A stretch of 20,511 nt of DNA, from assembly GCA_002336765.1 (NCBI GenBank), contig DDES01000207.1, forward strand, positions 1,682 to 22,192, read 5' to 3'. Numbering within the stretch: position 1 is the stretch's first letter; each line of letters begins with the position of its first letter. The notes beneath the pieces are model-generated. The model was not told the DNA's origin. It saw only the letters and a program-made list of their open reading frames with translations, and ran no database searches. Origin of the DNA: Novosphingobium sp. UBA1948. GTDB lineage: Bacteria; Pseudomonadota; Alphaproteobacteria; Sphingomonadales; Sphingomonadaceae. Both the position numbers and the translations under genes were made by a program. This document shows, in pieces, positions 15,746 through 20,511 of this stretch.

Positions 15746-15783
15746 CAGGAGGTCTGCCAGTTCAGGAAAGAGGTCAGTCGCAT
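15745..15783 (-). CDS. Possible 12-residue leader peptide coupled to the HD-GYP gene
   Basis: A short frame encoding MRLTSFLNWQTS starts with ATG at 15783, with AGGA positioned 8 bases upstream. Its TGA shares a base with the ATG of the HD-GYP gene (TGATG). The HD-GYP start has no ribosome-binding site of its own, so ribosomes finishing this peptide could restart there. The arrangement is seen directly; translation of the peptide is inferred. A chance overlap cannot be excluded for so short a frame. Confidence 0.45.
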   Translation of the reverse strand: MRLTSFLNWQTS

Positions 15784-15907
15784 GCCCGCTTTCCTAACAG
15801 CCAGACCGTAAGGATTCGGGATTTTCGCCGCCACGGGCAAACCCCTATTTGCTCGTAAAAATGCAAAGCCTTTCTGTATTTACCCTCGCGCTTTGTGCAA
15901 CAAACGA

Positions 15908-15950
15908 AAGGCCCGCTTTCCCCGCTCGAAAGAGGGGGAAAGCGGGCCTT
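15908..15950 (-). terminator. Strong rho-independent terminator of tig
   Basis: A perfect 16-bp inverted repeat (15908-15923 with 15935-15950, core GGCCCGCTTTCCCC and its complement) surrounds an 11-base loop. On the minus strand it is followed by a T-rich stretch (TTTCGTTTGTTG). It begins 25 bases past the trigger factor stop codon and should separate tig from the HD-GYP gene. Confidence 0.85.
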
Positions 15951-15974
15951 GCCGTTACCGTTTCGGCCTGTGGC

Positions 15975-17513
15975 TTATTCGGCAGCCTTCTTCTTGGCCG
16001 GAGCCTTCTTCTTGGGCGCAGCCTCGGCGTCCGCAGCCGGAGCCTCTTCAGCCTTCTTCTTGGGCGCAGCCTTCTTCTTGGGAGCTTCCTCGGCAGTAGC
16101 CTCGGCGGGCGCTTCCTCGGCGTCGGTCTTCTTCTTGGCAGCAGCCTTCTTGGCGGGCTTGGCAGGGGCCGGAGCCGCACCATCCTCGGCCTCGATCGCC
16201 GCAGTCAGCTCTTCCTTGGTCACTTCGCGCTCGGAGACTTCAGCCTTGTCGAACAGGAAGTCGACGACCTTTTCCTCATAAAGCGGAGCGCGCAGCTGGG
16301 CTGCCACCAGCGGCTCGGACTGGACGTATTCAGCGAAACGCTGGCGGTCTTCCGGACGATACTGCTGGGCAGCCTGCGCCACCAGCATCTGGAATTCCTG
16401 CGCGGTGATCTCGACGCCATTGGCCTGACCGATTTCCGACAGCAGAAGGCCGAGGCGCACGCGGCGCACGGCGATCTTGCGATAGTCTTCCTTCTCGGCT
16501 TCGATCTCGGCCAGAGCGGCGGCGGGATCGGCTTCCTGCGAGGCTTCCTGCGTCAGCTGTTGCCAGATCTGGCCGAATTCGGCCTCGACCATGCTGGGGG
16601 GAACGTCGAATTCGGCGCCAGCGGCCAGAATATCGAGCAACTGGCGCTTCATCTGGGTGCGGGTCTGGCCAGCGGTTTCCTGCTCCAGCTGACCGCGCAG
16701 CAGGCCCTGCAACTGGGCCAGATCGGTCAGGCCGAGGCTCTTGGCGAACTCGTCGTCGATCACGGTTTCACCGGCAACCTTCACCGCCTTCACGGTGATG
16801 TCGAAAGTGGCTTCCTTGCCAGCCAGATGGGCGGCCTGATATTCGGCGGGGAAGGTCACGGTGATGGTCTTGGCCTCGCCAGCCTTCACGCCTTCGAGCT
16901 GCTCTTCAAAACCGGGGATGAAGCGACCGGCGCCGATTTCCAGCGCGGCATCTTCGGCCTTGCCGCCGTCGAACTCGACGCCGTCCAGCTTGCCCACGAA
17001 GTCGATGACGAGCTGGTCGCCGGTGGCGGCAGCCTTGCCCTCGGGCGCGTCTTCAAAGCGCTTGGACGAGGAAGCGATACGGGCCACGGCCTCGTCCACC
17101 TCGGCATCGGCCACGGGAACCACCAGCTTTTCCAGCTTCAGGCCCGACAGGTCGGGCGCCGCAATCACCGGCAGCACTTCGAGGCTCACGGTCAGCACCG
17201 CGTCGGCACCCTCGGCATAGCCCTCGCCCAGCGACACGTCGGGCTGGGTGGCGGGGCGCAGGGCGTTGTCGTTGACAACCTTGTCGAGCGCTTCGCGGAT
17301 CGTGCCCGACAGGGCATCCTGATGGATCTGGGCACCAAAGCGCTTCTTCACCAGATTCGCGGGCACCTTGCCGGGGCGGAAGCCGGGCAGCTGCACCTGC
17401 GGCGCAATGTTCTTGACCTCGGCCTCGACCTTCTGCGCGATCACAGCGGCCGGAATCGTCACGGTATAGGCGCGCTTCAGACCCTCATTGGTGGTCTCGA
17501 CAATCTGAACCAT
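15975..17513 (-). CDS. tig: Trigger factor (ribosome-associated chaperone/peptidyl-prolyl isomerase)
   Basis: A 512-residue trigger factor, the chaperone that meets nascent chains at the ribosome exit tunnel. The ribosome-binding signature GFRPGK is at residues 44-49. A FKBP-type isomerase domain follows at roughly 150-245 (GDQLVIDFVGKLDG, then FIPGFEEQLEG), with the helical C-terminal substrate arms after that. The usual length is about 430-450. Here a tail of about 72 residues (441-512) is made almost only of Ala, Lys, Glu and Pro, with repeated APKKK and AKKK units like histone H1 tails. The start chosen is ATG 17513 (MVQIVETTNEG), the conserved N-terminus. The frame stays open upstream but would run into the tRNA. 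A strong terminator follows. Neither clpP nor clpX, its common partners, is adjacent. Confidence 0.97.
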   Translation of the reverse strand: MVQIVETTNEGLKRAYTVTIPAAVIAQKVEAEVKNIAPQVQLPGFRPGKVPANLVKKRFGAQIHQDALSGTIREALDKVVNDNALRPATQPDVSLGEGYAEGADAVLTVSLEVLPVIAAPDLSGLKLEKLVVPVADAEVDEAVARIASSSKRFEDAPEGKAAATGDQLVIDFVGKLDGVEFDGGKAEDAALEIGAGRFIPGFEEQLEGVKAGEAKTITVTFPAEYQAAHLAGKEATFDITVKAVKVAGETVIDDEFAKSLGLTDLAQLQGLLRGQLEQETAGQTRTQMKRQLLDILAAGAEFDVPPSMVEAEFGQIWQQLTQEASQEADPAAALAEIEAEKEDYRKIAVRRVRLGLLLSEIGQANGVEITAQEFQMLVAQAAQQYRPEDRQRFAEYVQSEPLVAAQLRAPLYEEKVVDFLFDKAEVSEREVTKEELTAAIEAEDGAAPAPAKPAKKAAAKKKTDAEEAPAEATAEEAPKKKAAPKKKAEEAPAADAEAAPKKKAPAKKKAAE

Positions 17514-17567
17514 TTCTTCAAAACCTTCCAAGTTCGCCGCTTCTACGCCTCGGCCAAGGGCGGAAAC

Positions 17568-17652
17568 TGGTGCGGGCGAAGGGACTCGAACCCCCACATC
17601 ATACGATACTGGTACCTAAAACCAGCGCGTCTACCAGTTCCGCCACGCCCGC
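17568..17652 (-). tRNA. tRNA-Leu (anticodon UAG), CCA encoded
   Basis: Read on the minus strand, the acceptor stem GCGGGCG pairs with CGCCCGC. The anticodon arm is CTGGT-TTTAGGT-ACCAG with anticodon TAG, reading CUN leucine codons. A long variable arm (class II tRNA, as expected for Leu) and a T-arm with TTCGAGT loop are present. The discriminator base A (17571) is followed by an encoded CCA (17570-17568). It lies 54 bases upstream of tig and 84 bases downstream of the sppA stop, all on one strand. A weak promoter-like pair (TTGCCC at 17715-17710, TAAGGC at 17692-17687, 17-base spacer) precedes it. Confidence 0.95.
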
Positions 17653-17736
17653 ACATGCGTCGAAAGCGCGTAAATTCAGGGGGTGGGCCTTAGAGACGTT
17701 GCCGACAAAGGGCAAGCCCAAAGGAAGGGCGCCACA

Positions 17737-19659
17737 TCAGCCCTGCGGCGCGACACCCGCCCACAGCGCCAACCGGAGCACCAAGCCTTGCCAGAAGCCC
17801 TGTTTCGGCGCTGGCGCGGCTTGCGGCGCGAGGCATTCCAGACACACCGCCTGCACCCCCCTCGCCTGCATCAGACGGCCGATCTGGTCGAGCGCGGAGG
17901 ACGCCTGCGCCTGTTCGCGCGCGGCTACCAGCCCCGCCCAATCGCCCACGCGGCCCTCGTCCTCATCCTCGTCGCCATCGGCATCATCCTCGCCGGAATC
18001 GCGCATCGCGGCGGCGAATTTGGCGAGCGCACCGGTTCCGGTGCCCAGCCATTCGGCATGCCATTCGCCCTGCTTCAGCTTGGCCGCCTGCGCGGCATAG
18101 GCCAGCGCATCATCCAGCCCGCCGAACTGGTCCACCAGCCCCAATTGCCGCGCCGTGCCACCATCCCACACGCGCCCCTGCGCGATGCGGTCGATCTCCT
18201 GCGGCGTTTTCCCGCGCGAGGCCGACACCAGACCAAGGAAGCGGCCATAGACCGATTCGGTGCCTGCCTGCAGCATGGCCTCGGTTTCCGGCGTCAGGCC
18301 GGTCCACACATCGGGCTGGCCCGCAATCGGCGAGGTGCGCACGCCGTCGCCCTTCACGCCCCAACTGGCCAGCGCCTTTTCAAAGCTGGGCAGCACGGCA
18401 AACACGCCGATCGAGCCGGTGATCGTGCCGGGCTGGGCAAAGATCCGCGTGGCCGGGGTGGAAACCCAGAAACCGCCGCTGGCCGCGACATTGGCCATCG
18501 ACACCACCACCGGCAGCCCCTTGGCCTTCTGCCGCACCAGCGCGGCGCGGATATCTTCCGAACCATTGACCGAGCCACCCGGCGAATCGACCCGCAGCAC
18601 AATCGCCGCGACCTCATCGGCGTCGATCTTGTCGATCAGCCGCGCGATCCGCGCTCCACCCGCCGTACCCGGCCCTTCCTTGCCATCCCCGATCTCGCCC
18701 GCCACAGTCACCACCGCGATAGTCCGGCCCTTTGCCGCCATCGGATTGGCGTTCAGCCAGCCATCAAGGCTGACATGGGCAAAATTACCCGCCAGCTTGT
18801 CATGCTTGTCCTCGCCCACAACGCGGGCCACCGCCGCGCCGAATTCGGCGCGTGTACCCACCTTGTCGGCCAGACCCGCCGCCAGCGCGGCCTTGGCGCC
18901 ATCGCCACCGGCCGCCTTGTACCAGCCCACCGGATCGGACAACACCTTGTCCACCTGCGCCTTGGGCCGCGCCTTCAGCACATCGGCGCGCCATTGATCC
19001 CACACCGCATCATACAGCGCCTTGCGCGCCTGACGCGATTCCTCGGACATCGAGTCGCGGAAATAGGGCTCAACCGCATCCTTGAACGTGCCGACGCGGA
19101 ACACATGCGCGGTGATCTTGAGCTTTTCCAGCAAGGAGGCAAAATAGAGCTGCTGGCGGCCGAAACCTTCCACCACCGCCCCGCCCAGCGGATCAACCCA
19201 GACCTCGCTGCCATGCGCGGCGATCAGCATGCCATTGCCCGAAATCATCCGGCCGAACACGAAAACGGGCTTCTTGGCGGCGCGCACCTTGTCCATCGCC
19301 GCGCCAATATCCTGCGCATGGACAAAACCCGCGCCGCGAAAGCGCGAGAGATCAACCACCACGGCCTTGATCTTGTCATCGCCCGCCGCGCCCGTAATCG
19401 CGCGTACCACATCGCGCTCGCGCACCTGCGCATCCGGCCCGCGGCCGGACAGCACCTGTTGCCAATCGGCCTTGGGCAATTCCTCCACCACGCGGCCATC
19501 CAGCTTCACCAGCAAGGCGCCCTCGCGCGTCGGCGCCTTGGGCGCGGGGCCGGCAGAAAGCGCGGCATAAAGCGCGCCGAAAAACAGCAGCATGAACAGC
19601 AGCACCAGCGCATCCTTGATGCCCACCAGCAGCCGCCAGACCATTTTCGCAAAACCCAT
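17737..19659 (-). CDS. sppA: Signal peptide peptidase SppA, 67K type
   Basis: A 640-residue membrane-bound serine protease that degrades cleaved signal peptides. One N-terminal membrane anchor lies near residues 8-35. The two-domain 67K layout is present, with the catalytic lysine K193 in RVGTFKDAVEP and the nucleophile S394 in VAASGGFW, matching the K209/S409 dyad of Escherichia coli SppA. The start is ATG 19659 because AAGGAG (19674-19669) lies 9 bases upstream; an earlier start at 19707 has no such site. A strongly acidic segment (about 552-570, DDADGDEDEDEG) and a short hydrophobic C-terminus lie beyond the catalytic core and are unusual. It is divergent from pyrB across 106 bases. Confidence 0.94.
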   Translation of the reverse strand: MGFAKMVWRLLVGIKDALVLLFMLLFFGALYAALSAGPAPKAPTREGALLVKLDGRVVEELPKADWQQVLSGRGPDAQVRERDVVRAITGAAGDDKIKAVVVDLSRFRGAGFVHAQDIGAAMDKVRAAKKPVFVFGRMISGNGMLIAAHGSEVWVDPLGGAVVEGFGRQQLYFASLLEKLKITAHVFRVGTFKDAVEPYFRDSMSEESRQARKALYDAVWDQWRADVLKARPKAQVDKVLSDPVGWYKAAGGDGAKAALAAGLADKVGTRAEFGAAVARVVGEDKHDKLAGNFAHVSLDGWLNANPMAAKGRTIAVVTVAGEIGDGKEGPGTAGGARIARLIDKIDADEVAAIVLRVDSPGGSVNGSEDIRAALVRQKAKGLPVVVSMANVAASGGFWVSTPATRIFAQPGTITGSIGVFAVLPSFEKALASWGVKGDGVRTSPIAGQPDVWTGLTPETEAMLQAGTESVYGRFLGLVSASRGKTPQEIDRIAQGRVWDGGTARQLGLVDQFGGLDDALAYAAQAAKLKQGEWHAEWLGTGTGALAKFAAAMRDSGEDDADGDEDEDEGRVGDWAGLVAAREQAQASSALDQIGRLMQARGVQAVCLECLAPQAAPAPKQGFWQGLVLRLALWAGVAPQG

Positions 19660-19730
19660 GCCGCTCAACTCCTTGTATGGCCTCACCCTTAACAGATGCG
19701 GGCGCAATTAGAAGTGGATTGCGGCGCATT

Positions 19731-19765
19731 GCCCCTTGAGGGCGCGAAGCGAAAGGGTTAGGGGC
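19731..19765 (+). promoter_or_regulatory. Leader stem that could hide the pyrB ribosome-binding site
   Basis: GCCCCT (19731-19736) is complementary to AGGGGC (19760-19765), which ends at the base before the pyrB ATG. The overlapping CCCTT (19733-19737) can instead pair with AAGGG (19753-19757). Both pairings cover the purine-rich region that must serve as Shine-Dalgarno. The stem is short and the regulatory role is inference. Confidence 0.35.
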
Positions 19766-20511
19766 ATGGCTTCAATGACATCGCCAAACTCTTCCAGCCA
19801 GAGCCGCTATCCTGCGGGCTCTCTGGCCTTCCCGCACCGTGGGTTGCTGGGCCTTGCCGGTCTTGCCCCGCATGAAATCCTGTTCCTGCTCGACGAGGCG
19901 GAACAATGGGTGGACCTCAACCGGCAGGCGACCAAGCGCGTCGATCTGCTGCACGGCCTCACCATCATCAACGCCTTTTACGAGAATTCGACCCGCACGC
20001 TGCTGAGCTTCGAGATCGCGGGCAAGCGTCTGGGTGCCGATGTGGTCAATATGTCGGTCGGCCATTCGAGCGTGAAGAAGGGCGAGACCCTGATCGACAC
20101 GGCCATGACGCTCAACGCGATGCGGGCGGATGCAATCGTGATCCGCCATGCCAGTTCGGGCGCGGTGCGGTTGATTGCGGAAAAGGTCGATTGTCCCGTG
20201 CTCAACGCGGGCGATGGCCAGCATGAGCATCCCACGCAAGGCCTGCTCGACGCGCTGACCATCCGCCGCGCGTTCAAGGGCAAAGGCGGCGGGAGCGACT
20301 TTGTGGGGCTGAAGGTCGTGATCTGTGGCGATATCCTGCACAGCCGCGTGGCCCGCTCGAACATTCTGGCGCTCACGGCGCTGGGCGCCGATGTGCGGGT
20401 TTGCGCGCCCCCCGCGCTGATGCCCGCCGATATCGAGCGGATGCGCGTTACACCCTATCACGATTTCGATGCTGCGCTGAAGGGTGCCGATGTGGTGATG
20501 ATGCTGCGCCT
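19766..20511 (+). CDS. pyrB: Aspartate carbamoyltransferase catalytic chain, 3'-truncated by window edge
   Basis: The first 248 codons of aspartate transcarbamylase, which joins carbamoyl phosphate and aspartate in the first committed step of pyrimidine synthesis. Carbamoyl-phosphate-binding residues STRT are at 75-78 (FYENSTRT). The SSVKKGE loop is at 101-107, RHASSG at 127-132 and HPTQG at 155-159. GDILHSRVARSN at 188-199 belongs to the aspartate-domain side. The frame is open to the end of the window. The ATG at 19766 is chosen, with AAAGGG and AGGGG just upstream; ATG at codon 4 is a possible alternative. It is divergent from sppA. Identification is firm. Confidence 0.95.
   Translation, partial: MASMTSPNSSSQSRYPAGSLAFPHRGLLGLAGLAPHEILFLLDEAEQWVDLNRQATKRVDLLHGLTIINAFYENSTRTLLSFEIAGKRLGADVVNMSVGHSSVKKGETLIDTAMTLNAMRADAIVIRHASSGAVRLIAEKVDCPVLNAGDGQHEHPTQGLLDALTIRRAFKGKGGGSDFVGLKVVICGDILHSRVARSNILALTALGADVRVCAPPALMPADIERMRVTPYHDFDAALKGADVVMMLR

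Noticed and set aside
15981..16190. Repeats in this stretch as a CRISPR array or satellite
   Set aside because: They are in-frame codons for the Lys/Ala-rich trigger factor tail, without regular spacers.
17514..17597. N-terminal extension of trigger factor upstream of 17513
   Set aside because: It would overlap the tRNA-Leu gene, and MVQIVE is the conserved trigger factor start.
15849..17693. A 614-codon plus-strand open frame opposite tig that also runs through the tRNA
   Set aside because: It crosses a tRNA and a terminator and is antisense to trigger factor; its Leu/Gly-rich repeats mirror the Lys/Ala tail.
17683..19692. A 669-codon plus-strand open frame opposite sppA
   Set aside because: The sppA frame has both catalytic residues and a proper start; the opposite frame is an antisense artefact rich in Arg and His.

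Overview
High-GC bacterial DNA with tightly packed genes on both strands. The amiC-mrcA pair, a plug-and-barrel TonB-dependent receptor, a trigger factor with a Lys/Ala-rich tail and a two-domain HD-GYP protein with an extra N-terminal domain suggest an alphaproteobacterium of the Sphingomonadales (Novosphingobium- or Sphingomonas-like). The taxonomic guess rests on gene style only. No insertion sequence, CRISPR array, phage gene or rRNA is visible, and no gene-free stretch exceeds about 230 bases.

Layout: (1) 1-3450, plus strand: the end of a peptidoglycan amidase (amiC) and a complete class A penicillin-binding protein 1A (mrcA). (2) 3468-4205: a crotonase-fold protein that lacks both usual catalytic glutamates. 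(3) 4189-13367, minus strand: six genes with 1-4 base overlaps or very short gaps at all junctions but one. They encode, in transcription order, a secreted NUP-family protein, a secreted adenosine deaminase, a TonB-dependent receptor, a second secreted NUP-family protein, a cytosolic 8-oxoguanine/guanine deaminase and an NCS2 nucleobase permease. (4) 13489-14403: a divergent LysR-type regulator sharing an intergenic region that carries an inverted repeat. (5) 14480-15783: an HD-GYP protein with a damaged HD motif, preceded by a possible 12-codon leader peptide whose stop overlaps its start. (6) 15908-19659: trigger factor with its terminator, tRNA-Leu(UAG), and signal peptide peptidase SppA. 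(7) 19766-end: the start of pyrB, divergent from sppA.

The most interesting unit is region 3 plus 4. Read together, the genes describe a complete route for scavenging purine nucleosides. The receptor would bring nucleosides across the outer membrane. Periplasmic adenosine deaminase would make inosine. Two periplasmic NUP proteins, which look like members of the nucleoside-phosphorylase fold rather than membrane permeases, would bind or cleave the nucleosides. NCS2 would carry the free base across the inner membrane, and the cytosolic deaminase would turn guanine-type bases into xanthine or urate. The LysR protein is the obvious candidate regulator. The parts are family-level assignments; the integrated pathway is inference.
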